Positions 27,895 to 39,366 of a DNA stretch of 64,000 bases are shown in pieces. The position numbers and the translations under genes were made by a program. The stretch lies in the NCBI GenBank assembly GCA_024743435.1, contig JANSWO010000009.1:154614-218613 (forward strand). Reading direction: 5' to 3'. This DNA is from Pseudomonadaceae bacterium. Its GTDB lineage: Bacteria > Pseudomonadota > Gammaproteobacteria > Pseudomonadales > Azotimanducaceae. How positions within the stretch are numbered: the stretch's first letter is position 1; each line of letters begins with the position of its first letter. Below the pieces are notes generated by a model. That model was given only the letters and a program-made list of their open reading frames with translations. It made no database searches and was not told the DNA's origin.

Positions 27895-30800
27895 GCCGGC
27901 TCACCAATGGTGACGCCATGGCCTTCAAGAACCGAAGCAAGCTCCCGCTCCAGAGTCACCGGCACCGCGAGTTCTACCTGCAACGAAAAATAGGCGCGGT
28001 CGTGTGGCAACTGACCGTTATCGAGCAGCGCCCGTACCTTCGTTGCGTCTTTCTCCGTCATCACGATGACGTCGCCGCTCGGGACATCAAGATCAGCTGC
28101 AACAAAATCATGGTGATCGGGAAACTGGCGCAGACCCGCAACTAAGCCCAGCTCGGTCAATGTGGTTAGAAAACGCGCGGGGTTACCAATGCCAGCCACC
28201 GCCTGCACCCGGGGGTAGCGCTTGACGAACGCGTCGGGCGCAAGTTCTTCACCAGTGACCAGGTGCGTAAAGGAACACGGGATTACACTGGCAACATGGC
28301 ATTCATCTATTCCGGCGAGCCCAGCGGGAGATCCGCCTACCGCTACGAGCATATCCACAGAATCGAGGCGCGAGCGAGGCTCGCGCATTGGGCCCGCAGG
28401 AATGGGCAACCCGTTGCCGAGCCCTCGTTCACCGTCGATCATGACGATCTCAATGTCTCGTCCCAACGCGTAGTGTTGCAAACCGTCGTCACTGACGATG
28501 ACGTCGCACTCGTGATCCGCGAGCAACGACTTCGCCGCTGCCACTCTGTCCGGATCAATAACAACCGGTGCACCCGAGCGATTCGCCAGTAGCGGCGCTT
28601 CGTCACCGGCTTCCGCCGGAGAACTGGAACTAGTCACGAGCATCGGATAGCGCGTCGCCTTGCCGCCATAGCCTCGAGACACAACACCGGGGTTGAAGCC
28701 CCGGCTACGTAGCCAGTGCACAAGGAAAATCACAAACGGAGTCTTGCCGGTACCGCCCGCGGTGATATTGCCGACAACGATCACGGGGACAGGTGCACGC
28801 CAGACTTCGCGCTTGCCTGTGAGAAAGCTCTCCCGCCTCGACGTGGCAATTCGCTGAGCCAGCTTTCCCAAAGGCCACAGCAGCTTTGGCCAGAACGCAC
28901 CCGAATACCAGGCCCGGGCAAAGCGACCGTTCGAACCTGTGGGTACTGAGGCAGATTTACTCTCAACGCCCGTACCAGCCGCATCAGCAGACGCTTTGCC
29001 CGATAGCTGGCCGAGGAGCCGACCACCGCGAGCGCCTTTCTTACGCTTGGTTTTAGCAGGCTTGGAGAACTGGGCTTTGTGCAACGCCGCGTAGTGACCA
29101 TCCAGCGCGAGCAGCTCTTCATGGCTGCCGCTTTCAACAATGCTGCCCTGATCAAGCACCATAATTCGATCCGCGCTCTCAATCGTCGACAGCCGATGCG
29201 CGATCACAAACGTTGTTCGGCCCTTCATTACCTCATCTAAAGCTTCCTGGATGTGGCGCTCAGATGCCGTATCCAGTGCAGAGGTTGCCTCATCCAGAAT
29301 GAGAATGGGCGCATCCTTCAGCAATGCCCTCGCGATGGCGACACGTTGTCGCTGACCTCCGGACAACAGGACACCGTTGTCGCCCAACAACGTCTGCAGA
29401 CCATCGGGCAGATCAGTGAGAAACGCGGCGACATGGGAGCGACGCACCGCATCATCCAGGCGAGCCTTTTCTGCGCCCTCGAGCATGCCGTAGGCAATGT
29501 TTCTCTCGAGCGTGTCGTTGAACAGCGTGACTTGCTGGGTGACCAAAGCGATCTGCCGTCGCAGAGACGCCATCTGGTAACTACTCAAGACTTCACCATC
29601 GAGCAATATCTCGCCGCTCGTGGGTTCGTAGAACCTCGGTATGAGGCTGACAAGAGTCGACTTGCCACTGCCAGATTTACCAACCAGCGCAACGGTCTGG
29701 CCAGGTTCGACATCAAAATCGATGCCTTCAAGCACCGTGGTCTTGCTACCGGCGTAGCCAAAGCCAACGTTGCGAAAGCTGACCCGTCCCGTCACCCGTT
29801 CAGTGCTGAGGGTGCCTTCATCGCTCTCGCGTTCTTCGTCGAATTGAGCGAATACATCCTCAGCTGCAGCGAGCCCGCGCTGTAGACGGGCGTTGATTTC
29901 CGTCAGTTTTTTGATGGGCCTGGCAAGCAATCCGGCAAGGCCGAGGAACGTCACCACATCGCCGGCGCTCATCTCACCCGCAATCGACGGGTTGTACAAC
30001 AGCGCAACGAGCAGAGCCAGGGCAGCGGCAATCAACACTTGAATGATCTGCGTGCTACTCGCCTTGGTTAACACCATCTTCAGATTCTGACGGGTATTGG
30101 TTTCGCTGGCGGAGGTAAATCGGTCCCGCTCGTAGGGCTCACCACCAAAGGTGCGAATGACGCGATAGCCGGACACGAGCTCGGATGCAACGTGGGTGAC
30201 GTCGCCCATAGAGTTTTGAATACGCCGGGAGATTCGTCGGAAGCGGCGGGATGCAATCGCGACGATAGAGCCTACGATGGGCGCGATGGCCACAAAAATC
30301 AGTGTCAGCTTCCAGCTGATCAACAGCATGCCCGTGAAGAATACGATGACTTTGCCACCGTCCTGGATCAGCGAGCGCAACGCCTCGGTTCCGGTGTCGC
30401 GCATCTGTGCCACGTTGAACGTGATTCGGGACACAAGATGTCCCTGGGAGCTGTTGTCAAAATAGGACGACGGCAGATCAAGCAGCTGTTCAAACAGCTC
30501 GGTTCGCAGCGCATGGACAACAGAAAAAGAAATGCGAGACAGCAGAATCTCACCAACCACTTCGCCGAACGCTCGCGCAACGGCAAGCCCGAAGATCATT
30601 AATGGAATGAGATAGAGCGTGTCATCAAAGTCGCTGCCTTCAGTTCCGATTTGCTGGAACGACTCAACCAGATCACCAAAGATGAACGCGAAGTAGCTCT
30701 CCGCGCTGCTGCCGATCAGGAAAAACAGCGTCGCCACCAGAAACATAAACCAATGCGGCTTTACGTAGCTCAGTAGCCGCTTATAGGTCGCCCAATCGCT

Positions 30801-30905
30801 GGTCTGGGTGCCGGTGGCCTCTTGAGGAGACTGTGGCTGAGTCTGATCTTCGGCGGCGGCGGGTTGCGCTGCCAGCTCGGTCTGTTCTGAATCATTCGCC
30901 GACAA
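27891..30905 (-). CDS. MsbA-LpxK fusion: lipid A flippase joined to tetraacyldisaccharide 4'-kinase
   Basis: A single 1004-codon frame. Residues 1-40 are a Gln/Thr/Ala-rich tail; about 41-612 form an MsbA-type ABC exporter with six membrane helices, Walker A GKSGSGKST near 408, signature LSGGQRQR near 514 and Walker B ILILDEATSALD. About 612-662 is a Lys/Arg/Gly/Ser linker. About 663-1004 is complete LpxK, with WYSGAFWPKLLWPL, the P-loop ITAGGTGKTP, SRGYGG, SDDGLQHY and MTEKDATK. MsbA flips lipid A-core across the inner membrane; LpxK adds the 4'-phosphate to lipid A on its inner face. In most bacteria these are neighbouring genes. I found no in-frame ATG, GTG or TTG between the two parts that would give a free LpxK. 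ExbD is 62 bp upstream; kdsB overlaps downstream. Confidence 0.93.
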   Translation of the reverse strand: MSANDSEQTELAAQPAAAEDQTQPQSPQEATGTQTSDWATYKRLLSYVKPHWFMFLVATLFFLIGSSAESYFAFIFGDLVESFQQIGTEGSDFDDTLYLIPLMIFGLAVARAFGEVVGEILLSRISFSVVHALRTELFEQLLDLPSSYFDNSSQGHLVSRITFNVAQMRDTGTEALRSLIQDGGKVIVFFTGMLLISWKLTLIFVAIAPIVGSIVAIASRRFRRISRRIQNSMGDVTHVASELVSGYRVIRTFGGEPYERDRFTSASETNTRQNLKMVLTKASSTQIIQVLIAAALALLVALLYNPSIAGEMSAGDVVTFLGLAGLLARPIKKLTEINARLQRGLAAAEDVFAQFDEERESDEGTLSTERVTGRVSFRNVGFGYAGSKTTVLEGIDFDVEPGQTVALVGKSGSGKSTLVSLIPRFYEPTSGEILLDGEVLSSYQMASLRRQIALVTQQVTLFNDTLERNIAYGMLEGAEKARLDDAVRRSHVAAFLTDLPDGLQTLLGDNGVLLSGGQRQRVAIARALLKDAPILILDEATSALDTASERHIQEALDEVMKGRTTFVIAHRLSTIESADRIMVLDQGSIVESGSHEELLALDGHYAALHKAQFSKPAKTKRKKGARGGRLLGQLSGKASADAAGTGVESKSASVPTGSNGRFARAWYSGAFWPKLLWPLGKLAQRIATSRRESFLTGKREVWRAPVPVIVVGNITAGGTGKTPFVIFLVHWLRSRGFNPGVVSRGYGGKATRYPMLVTSSSSPAEAGDEAPLLANRSGAPVVIDPDRVAAAKSLLADHECDVIVSDDGLQHYALGRDIEIVMIDGERGLGNGLPIPAGPMREPRSRLDSVDMLVAVGGSPAGLAGIDECHVASVIPCSFTHLVTGEELAPDAFVKRYPRVQAVAGIGNPARFLTTLTELGLVAGLRQFPDHHDFVAADLDVPSGDVIVMTEKDATKVRALLDNGQLPHDRAYFSLQVELAVPVTLERELASVLEGHGVTIGEPA

Positions 30906-30967
30906 GACTCAATCCCCGCCGGTACGCAGATTTCCCGCGTGCGGCGAGATCCGGACAAACGATTTCA

Positions 30968-31390
30968 TCAGCCCTCATCTTCCGGAGCGGTGGTTGTGAT
31001 CGACAGCCGAGTCAGTCCGAGTCGGCCAGCTGCATCCATGGCGCGAACAACGCTCTGGTGCGAGGCGTTGGCATCGGCTGTGATGATCAGGGACTTGCTC
31101 GAATCGCCTTCGGTTGTGGCCTCCAAAGCGCGCATCAACGTCTGAAGTTGTTTGTTGGCAACCGACTGCCCGTTGATGGCGTAGCCACCACTTCGATCTA
31201 TCGCGATCTCCACCACATCCGGGTCTCGCTCTGACGCTTCGCCCTGCGCTTCCGGCAGATCAATCTTGAGCTGAGTCTCGCGAACGAACGTCGTGGACAC
31301 CATGAAGAAGATCAGCAGCAGGAACACCACATCAATCAGTGGCGTAAGCTCAACCGAGGCTTCAAATCTGTTACCGCGTCTAAACTTCAC
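30968..31390 (-). CDS. exbD: ExbD/TolR family biopolymer transport protein
   Basis: A 140-residue protein with one N-terminal membrane helix that carries the proton-path aspartate (LTPLIDVVFLLLIFFMVST) and a periplasmic domain. With ExbB it forms a proton-driven motor for TonB- or Tol-type energy transfer. It overlaps exbB by ATGA and precedes the MsbA-LpxK gene, the exbB-exbD-msbA order common in gammaproteobacteria. Confidence 0.93.
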   Translation of the reverse strand: MKFRRGNRFEASVELTPLIDVVFLLLIFFMVSTTFVRETQLKIDLPEAQGEASERDPDVVEIAIDRSGGYAINGQSVANKQLQTLMRALEATTEGDSSKSLIITADANASHQSVVRAMDAAGRLGLTRLSITTTAPEDEG

Positions 31391-32010
31391 AGCCGCGGAT
31401 CGTCGCCTTGCTCACCGGTCATGATATCAACCAGTTTGCTGGCCTCCTGCTCCATGACCACGACGAGTTCGTCGACGCGCCGGAGCAGGAAACGGTGAAA
31501 GATGATGGCGGGAATCGCAACAACCAGACCCGCAGCCGTGGTGATGAGCGCTTCCGAGATGCCGCCAGCGAGCGCATTGGCGTTGCCTGCCCCTTCGCGC
31601 ATCAGCTCCGTGAACACGCGCACCATGCCGACCACGGTGCCAAGCAACCCGAGCAGAGGTGAAATCGAGGCGATGGTTCCGAGTGCCGTGAGGTAACGCT
31701 CCAGCTCGTGTGTGGCCTGGCCCGCCGCCTCTTCCATCGCCTCTTTCATGACGTCTCGGCCGCGCTTTGCATTTGAGATGCCAGCGGCAAACACCTGACC
31801 CAGAGCGTTACTGGACCGCAGCTCCCGAATCTTCTGCTGATCCATCTCGCGGTTCTTAAGCCGCGCCCAGACTTCGGCTAACTGATTTCTCGGCGCAACT
31901 CGATTGCGCTGAAGCGTCCACAGTCGCTCCGCTGCAATAGCAGCAGCAACCACACTACACAGCAGCAGAGGCACCATGAGCCAACCGCCCGCCTGAACCA
32001 TCTCTAGCAC
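31387..32010 (-). CDS. exbB: MotA/TolQ/ExbB proton channel family protein
   Basis: A 207-residue ExbB-type protein with three membrane segments: residues about 10-27, 105-130 (LGTIASISPLLGLLGTVVGMVRVF) and 150-172 (EALITTAAGLVVAIPAIIFH). The conserved threonines and the GLLGTVxGM motif are present. It is the pentameric channel partner of the ExbD coded just downstream. Confidence 0.93.
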   Translation of the reverse strand: MLEMVQAGGWLMVPLLLCSVVAAAIAAERLWTLQRNRVAPRNQLAEVWARLKNREMDQQKIRELRSSNALGQVFAAGISNAKRGRDVMKEAMEEAAGQATHELERYLTALGTIASISPLLGLLGTVVGMVRVFTELMREGAGNANALAGGISEALITTAAGLVVAIPAIIFHRFLLRRVDELVVVMEQEASKLVDIMTGEQGDDPRL

Positions 32011-32184
32011 GTTATGCGCTCCTGACTATCCTGATTCGTCATATCCATTCGCTCTCTTTCGTTGCCTTGGCTGCACACAAACGACAGCAGCCAGCGGGCG
32101 CCGGCCTTCTGCCGTGCCAAATCACATTCAACAGACTGTAATCATAGTAGCCAGGGCCCGGCATCACGACCTGTTAAGGGCGGC

Positions 32185-33372
32185 TTACCAACTGCAACCA
32201 CGGGCCGCAATCGGCCACCGGGACAGCACCTCACCATTTCGGTGCAACCAGGCGTAATCGTAAAGGTTTATGGTTGGATCACAATGGGGGGCGATGAACT
32301 GAAGGCGCTCGCCGAGCAGCGGTTCCTGGCTGCCTTTGGCGGGAATCAGGATTCCGTGCTCATCACCACCAAACACAAACCTCGCACCGGCCAGGGAGCA
32401 AGGTTCCGGCGCTACCGAGTCACTGGCGAATGACTTATAACCGCCATCCACCGTAACGGTTTTGCTTGTTGGCTCGCTGATAACGCTACACAAGACGGTC
32501 AACGCCGGCTCGAACGCCTCAAATTGCTCCGTTGTCGCGCCGCCGATGATTCGATACTCCTGGTCCATCACCGCATAGCTACCGACCTGGAGATCCGTCA
32601 GGCGCGTCACACCTACATCGATATCGAATGTGCCGGTGCCAGCGCCGGTGACGACCCTTGGCGTAAGCCCTTCCGCATCGAGCAGATCCAGACGCTTGCT
32701 CACCGTCTCCCACAGGGACAGAGAAGCATCTCGTCGCTCGGCAAAATCCGCAATGTGCTGTACGTGCCCTGCGTAATGTTGGATGCCCTCGTACCTCAGA
32801 CTTGGGTGCTCCTCTGCCACGCGCGCGAGCGCCAGCATCAGCTTGTCGTCACGCGTCCCCGTTCGCCCCATGGCAACATCCAGATCTATGACCACGCCCA
32901 GCTCAGCACCGGCTTCACCGGCAGCCTCGGCCAAACGGGACAACCCCAGTTCGCTGTCGACGACAACCGCCAGATCAACACCTCGCTTCGCCACCATCTG
33001 CGCCAGCAAGCGCAATTTGCCCGCATCCAGAACAGCCGATGTAACCAGTATGGAGCCTACGCCGGCATAGCCTTGCACCAACGCCTCCGATGGCTTTGCA
33101 CAACAGATGCCAATCGCACCGAGCTCGATCTGTCGTTTCGCAAGTGGCGGACACTTGTGCGTCTTGCTGTGTGGGCGAGCGCCTTTGCCATGATCACGCA
33201 GATGCGCAGCCATACGCGCAAGGTTGCGCTCCATCACGGCTTCATCAATCAGCAGTGCAGGGGTTGGCAAATCAGCTAGCGTGAGGCCAGCCGGAGCAGG
33301 TTCGGGTTCGGTCGGGCGAGCAAGCAGCTCATCAAGCATGCTCTGCCAGATCATGGGGTTGGATGCGCTCAC
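32185..33372 (-). CDS. PLP-dependent D-threonine aldolase / D-serine dehydratase-like enzyme (DSD1 family)
   Basis: A 395-residue fold-type III PLP enzyme. The Schiff-base lysine is K70 in RPHSKTHKCP; the PLP phosphate and pyridine contacts follow in the alanine-racemase-like barrel (YEGIQHYAGH, TGAGTGTFD). The C-terminal beta domain ends with the metal site HCDPTINLYD near 363, as in D-threonine aldolase and eukaryotic-type D-serine dehydratase. It therefore acts on a D-hydroxy amino acid; which one is not clear. It stands alone between exbB and galU. Confidence 0.88.
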   Translation of the reverse strand: MSASNPMIWQSMLDELLARPTEPEPAPAGLTLADLPTPALLIDEAVMERNLARMAAHLRDHGKGARPHSKTHKCPPLAKRQIELGAIGICCAKPSEALVQGYAGVGSILVTSAVLDAGKLRLLAQMVAKRGVDLAVVVDSELGLSRLAEAAGEAGAELGVVIDLDVAMGRTGTRDDKLMLALARVAEEHPSLRYEGIQHYAGHVQHIADFAERRDASLSLWETVSKRLDLLDAEGLTPRVVTGAGTGTFDIDVGVTRLTDLQVGSYAVMDQEYRIIGGATTEQFEAFEPALTVLCSVISEPTSKTVTVDGGYKSFASDSVAPEPCSLAGARFVFGGDEHGILIPAKGSQEPLLGERLQFIAPHCDPTINLYDYAWLHRNGEVLSRWPIAARGCSW

Positions 33373-33545
33373 AAAGACTCCTGCTCGACTGACGAGCGCT
33401 CAATCGAGAGCGCCTGGATATCAGCGCAGTCTACCCGTCGCCACCGCCTTGCGGGAGCTTCAGCGGTGTTTCTTCTAGGGCTTTGGGTACATCAAGCGTC
33501 AACAGGCCTTACGCCGTGGCGTAGGCTCATCTGGCCCAGACCAGG

Positions 33546-34412
33546 CTACTTCGTCTTCTTGATCGGGACGACCGTGGCACTTGGCTCGTTCTTCAGATAG
33601 AACTCTTCGTAGCAGAAGTTAGTAGCTTCGACGAAGCCTTTCACGCTACCGCAGTCGAAACGTTTGCCGGAGAACTTATAAGCGATCACGCAGCCCTCTT
33701 TGGCTTGCTGCAACAGCGCATCGGTGATCTGTACTTCGCCGTTTTTGCCAGGCTCCGTGTTCTCGATGATGTCGAATATATCCGGGGTCAGAATATAGCG
33801 ACCGATGATCGCCATGTTCGACGGCGCGTCTTTCGGGTCAGGCTTCTCAACCATATCGGTTACGCGGAAAATATTGTCGGTCAACGCTTCGCCGGCGATA
33901 ACGCCGTACTTGTTCGTCTCATCCTTCGGTACTTCCTCGATCGCGACAATGCTGCAGCGAAACTGGTTGTACAACTTCGCCATTTGCGCCAGCACGCCAA
34001 CGCCTTCACCAAAGCAGAGATCATCCGCCAGAACCACACCAAACGGCTCATCACCCACCAGCGTTCTGCCGGTCAGGATTGCGTGGCCGAGGCCTTTCAT
34101 TTCAATCTGCCGGGTATAGGAGAACGTACACTCATCAATCAGCTTACGAATGCCTTCAAGCTGCTTTTCTTTGCCACTGCCCTGAATCTGATGTTCCAGC
34201 TCGTAGCTGACATCAAAGTGATCTTCCAGCGCGCGTTTACCACGGCCGGTGACAAAGCCGAGGTCTGACAGACCCGCTTCGTGCGCCTCTTCGACCGCGT
34301 ATTGCACAAGCGGTTTATCGAGAATAGGCAGAATCTCTTTCGGCATAGCCTTGGTGGCAGGCAGAAAACGGGTGCCGTAACCGGCCACTGGAAATAAGCA
34401 CTTCTTGATCAT
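33546..34412 (-). CDS. galU: UTP-glucose-1-phosphate uridylyltransferase
   Basis: A 288-residue GalU starting MIKKCLFPVAGYGTRFLPATKAMPKEILP, with the ATG at 34412 preceded by AGGA at the right distance; the frame opens seven codons earlier. LADDLCFGEGVGVLAQM and EKPDPKDAPSNMAIIGRYIL are typical. It makes UDP-glucose for lipopolysaccharide core and glycan synthesis. Confidence 0.95.
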   Translation of the reverse strand: MIKKCLFPVAGYGTRFLPATKAMPKEILPILDKPLVQYAVEEAHEAGLSDLGFVTGRGKRALEDHFDVSYELEHQIQGSGKEKQLEGIRKLIDECTFSYTRQIEMKGLGHAILTGRTLVGDEPFGVVLADDLCFGEGVGVLAQMAKLYNQFRCSIVAIEEVPKDETNKYGVIAGEALTDNIFRVTDMVEKPDPKDAPSNMAIIGRYILTPDIFDIIENTEPGKNGEVQITDALLQQAKEGCVIAYKFSGKRFDCGSVKGFVEATNFCYEEFYLKNEPSATVVPIKKTK

Positions 34413-34739
34413 GTCACGTCCTGATTTGAGCACGAGTCGAGGATGCCGCAGATGGTAGGACGCCTAGGCGGCCGATGGCTGCGATTGCGTCACATTATCG
34501 ACCCTTGCACGCTCTCGACCAACCGGCAAAACGTAACGATTACGTATACGCGGCCCATCCACGCCCCGTTTTGGCGCCGACGAATTCAATCAGGCGGATT
34601 GACGACCTAACCTGGTGCGCGCTTGAGTCAGGCAGCCAACTTGTGACCCGCCAAGTGTTATAGCTCGCCATCGGTTCGGACAATGTGCCGACGCGCATGG
34701 CTGGAGCACACGACGCCTTTCCATGGTTACACTCCACTC
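34413..34739. other. 327-bp divergent galU / epimerase intergenic region
   Basis: No gene seen. It holds a galU promoter candidate (34494-34522) and presumably a promoter for the epimerase-like gene, of which TTACACT at 34731-34737 is too close to the start to be convincing. A palindromic-looking CGTAACGATTACG lies at 34530-34542. Confidence 0.4.
34494..34522 (-). promoter_or_regulatory. Sigma-70-type promoter for galU
   Basis: On the minus strand TTGGTC, a 17-bp spacer and GATAAT (4/6 and 5/6 matches), about 80 nt before the galU ATG. Confidence 0.55.
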
Positions 34740-35729
34740 ATGAGAATTCTCGTCACAGGCAGCTCGGGACATCTCGGCGAGGCACTGGTACGGTCGCTGC
34801 GACATGCCGGCCACACAACCGTCGGCCTGGATGTGACCGAGTCACCGTTCACGGACCATGTCGGCTCAATCTGCGATGCGGCCGCGGTTCAAACGTGCAT
34901 GCAGTCCATCGATGCGGTGCTGCACACAGCAACCCTGCACAAACCCCACGTCAGCACACACACGCGTCGCGACTTCATCGACACCAACATCACCGGCACT
35001 CTGAACCTGCTCGAAGCCGCTGTTGAAGCGTCGTGCGAGGCCTTCATCTATACGAGCACCACCAGCGTATTTGGCGATTCGATGCGCCGGACAGCAGGCG
35101 AACCAGCTGCCTGGGTAACCGAGCAATTGCATCCGAAAGCCAAGAACATCTACGGCGTCAGCAAAGCAGCAGCTGAGGATCTTTGCGAGATGTTCCACCG
35201 CAACACCGGGCTACCTTGCGTGGTACTCCGCACGTCGAGGTTTTTCCTGGAGGCCGACGATGACAAGGGCAGGCGTGCATCGTTTGATGATGACAATCTG
35301 AAAGTCAACGAACTGCTGTTTCGGCGTGTGGATCTGCAAGACATCGTAGCAGCGCATGAGCTGGCGATATCGAAAGCCCGTGCACTCGGCTTTGAGCGGC
35401 TGATCATCTCCGCGACCACACCCTTTCAGGAAAGCGATGTCGCCGAACTCGGTGTTAACGCGAGGGCGGTTCTGGAGCGCTACCTGCCAACGTACACAGA
35501 CGAGTTCGAAAAACGCGGCTGGACCATGCTCCCAACTATCGACCGAGTCTATGACAACACAAGGGCGCGATCAGTATTGAACTGGCAGCCCCGCTACGAT
35601 TTTGAATCCGCGCTCGAGCGACTGGCCCACGGTGAAGATTTTCGCAGCCCCCTCGCGCGGACGGTGGGCGTCAAGGGCTATCACGACACTGCTTTTACCG
35701 ACGGACCATACCCTGTCGGTGACTTCTAG
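34740..35729 (+). CDS. NAD-dependent epimerase/dehydratase
   Basis: A 329-residue extended SDR starting MRILVTGSSGHLGEALV, so the ATG at 34740 is used although the frame opens earlier. The GxxGxxG motif is GSSGHLG; the catalytic set is in YTSTTSVFG (Thr/Ser) and YGVSKAAAE (Tyr-x3-Lys). It resembles UDP-glucose 4-epimerase-like enzymes, but the active-site context is divergent and the sugar substrate, if any, is unknown. Divergence from galU fits a sugar-nucleotide role. Confidence 0.85.
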   Translation: MRILVTGSSGHLGEALVRSLRHAGHTTVGLDVTESPFTDHVGSICDAAAVQTCMQSIDAVLHTATLHKPHVSTHTRRDFIDTNITGTLNLLEAAVEASCEAFIYTSTTSVFGDSMRRTAGEPAAWVTEQLHPKAKNIYGVSKAAAEDLCEMFHRNTGLPCVVLRTSRFFLEADDDKGRRASFDDDNLKVNELLFRRVDLQDIVAAHELAISKARALGFERLIISATTPFQESDVAELGVNARAVLERYLPTYTDEFEKRGWTMLPTIDRVYDNTRARSVLNWQPRYDFESALERLAHGEDFRSPLARTVGVKGYHDTAFTDGPYPVGDF

Positions 35730-35916
35730 CGGTCAGGGTGCGAACAGGGGTATCGGCTTCATATGGCAGCGCTCGTATAGAACACTCGTGGGCACCTGAG
35801 ATGGACATTCAGTAGCCTGTGTCTTTACTCGCTTCTTGCTCGGTTCTTGACCGTTCTCTAAAAGCATCCGGCTTGTCACAGCGCAGGAAACGCTCTCACA
35901 GGAATCAGGAGGAGGA

Positions 35917-36420
35917 TCACGCGAAGTCTTCGCTCGCCTCCTCCCGGAGCAGCGCGAGCAAATGCTGGCAGATTGCCCTACCCGTCTTGACCTGTTCGGG
36001 CGACCGACGCCTGGTGGATCTGATTTGCCGGGACAAGCGAGAGGCCGCATCCAGATGCTGCGCCGCGACGGGGCTGCGCGGCTCGCGTTGTATGCCAGGG
36101 CACTTGCCAACCCTCACAGCGGGCAACGGCGCAACCGTGACACGCACATCGCGAACCCGATCCCGCGGTGCAACCGAACGGCGTCTATTTACAGGCCCAT
36201 CCACACGCTCGTCTGCGGACGCATCTCTTCTTGCATCGAGAGATGCATCTCTTGATGCAACGGGAGATGCATCTCTTGATGCAACGGGAGATGCGTCCAA
36301 CGTCAGATCATCTGGCCCATCAAGACCGGGGAGCGACAGTTGAGGGCAGTATTTGCCGCCGACATTGGCATCCCGTTTGGCATCTCCGGTGGATCTTGGT
36401 TGTACTGACATGGGCTCCAT
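35917..36420 (-). CDS. Unrecognised protein with tandem 8-residue repeats, under a LexA box
   Basis: A 167-codon frame starting MEPMSVQPRSTGDAKRD. Support for coding: AGGA seven nt before the ATG, a near-consensus LexA box just upstream (36438-36457), and repeats in multiples of three. Residues about 42-68 hold the units DASPVASR, DASPVASR and DASLDARR, rich in Asp, Ala, Ser and Arg; the middle is Arg/Val/Pro-rich; the C-terminus (EQVKTGRAICQHLLALLREE) is a likely amphipathic helix. No family is recognised. Location under SOS control suggests a cell-division inhibitor, nuclease accessory or similar damage-response protein, but nothing in the sequence shows that. The 187 bp after its stop, up to the epimerase gene, hold no recognisable gene. 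Antisense frames of similar length exist, so coding is not certain. Confidence 0.5.
   Translation of the reverse strand: MEPMSVQPRSTGDAKRDANVGGKYCPQLSLPGLDGPDDLTLDASPVASRDASPVASRDASLDARRDASADERVDGPVNRRRSVAPRDRVRDVRVTVAPLPAVRVGKCPGIQREPRSPVAAQHLDAASRLSRQIRSTRRRSPEQVKTGRAICQHLLALLREEASEDFA
36217..36288. repeat. Three tandem 24-bp repeats
   Basis: Units at 36217-36240 (diverged), 36241-36264 and 36265-36288 (identical), with a partial fourth. Each unit contains the 12-bp palindrome GAGATGCATCTC or a close form, so the array can also fold on itself. The unit length keeps frame in the overlying gene (8 residues). Confidence 0.85.
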
Positions 36421-36437
36421 AAGCGAATCCTAGCGAA

Positions 36438-36457
36438 TACTGTATATACATACAATA
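36438..36457 (-). promoter_or_regulatory. LexA (SOS) box
   Basis: TACTGTATATACATACAATA matches the E. coli SOS consensus TACTG(TA)5CAGTA at 18 of 20 positions. It lies 18 bp before the ATG of the minus-strand gene at 36420 and would overlap its promoter. It is in the gap after the clpB stop. Confidence 0.8.
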
Positions 36458-36539
36458 CCTCATGGACCGCTCAGCGATGGCCGCCCGAACACCCGCAACG
36501 CAGCGATCCACAGCGCAGCGGAGTGCTCAGGCATACTCG

Positions 36540-39143
<2,604 letters not shown>

Positions 39144-39199
39144 TGTGTCGACTCCTAAACCACAAAACATTCGTGCCGCTGTTTTTGCGGCTGCACAGA

Positions 39200-39227
39200 A
39201 TCTGGGGGCGCCAGCCTTGATTTCAAT
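39200..39227 (-). promoter_or_regulatory. Sigma-32 (heat-shock) promoter for clpB
   Basis: On the minus strand ATTGAAA (39221-39227), 13 nt, then CCCCAGAT (39200-39207), close to the heat-shock consensus CTTGAAA-N13/14-CCCCATNT. It lies 57 nt before the clpB ATG. Confidence 0.7.
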
Positions 39228-39249
39228 GTGCGGAACCTACGTAGCCGGC

Positions 39250-39282
39250 GATAGACAGTCCATAGACAGGCCATAGACAAGT
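39250..39282. repeat. Three 11-bp direct repeats upstream of the clpB promoter
   Basis: Units at 39250-39260, 39261-39271 and 39272-39282 share ATAGACAG/ATAGACAA with exact 11-bp spacing, about one helical turn. They lie 23 bp upstream of the heat-shock -35 element. Confidence 0.75.
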
Positions 39283-39366
39283 GCGGGGAGCGGGCAATGC
39301 GGCGCGACGAGCAAGGGGCCGTGAGCCAAGGGCATTGCGTAGGCAACACCCGGAGCGAATGGTATC

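Noticed and set aside
36217..36288. Possible CRISPR array
   Set aside because: The 24-bp units are contiguous with no spacers, and no cas gene is present.
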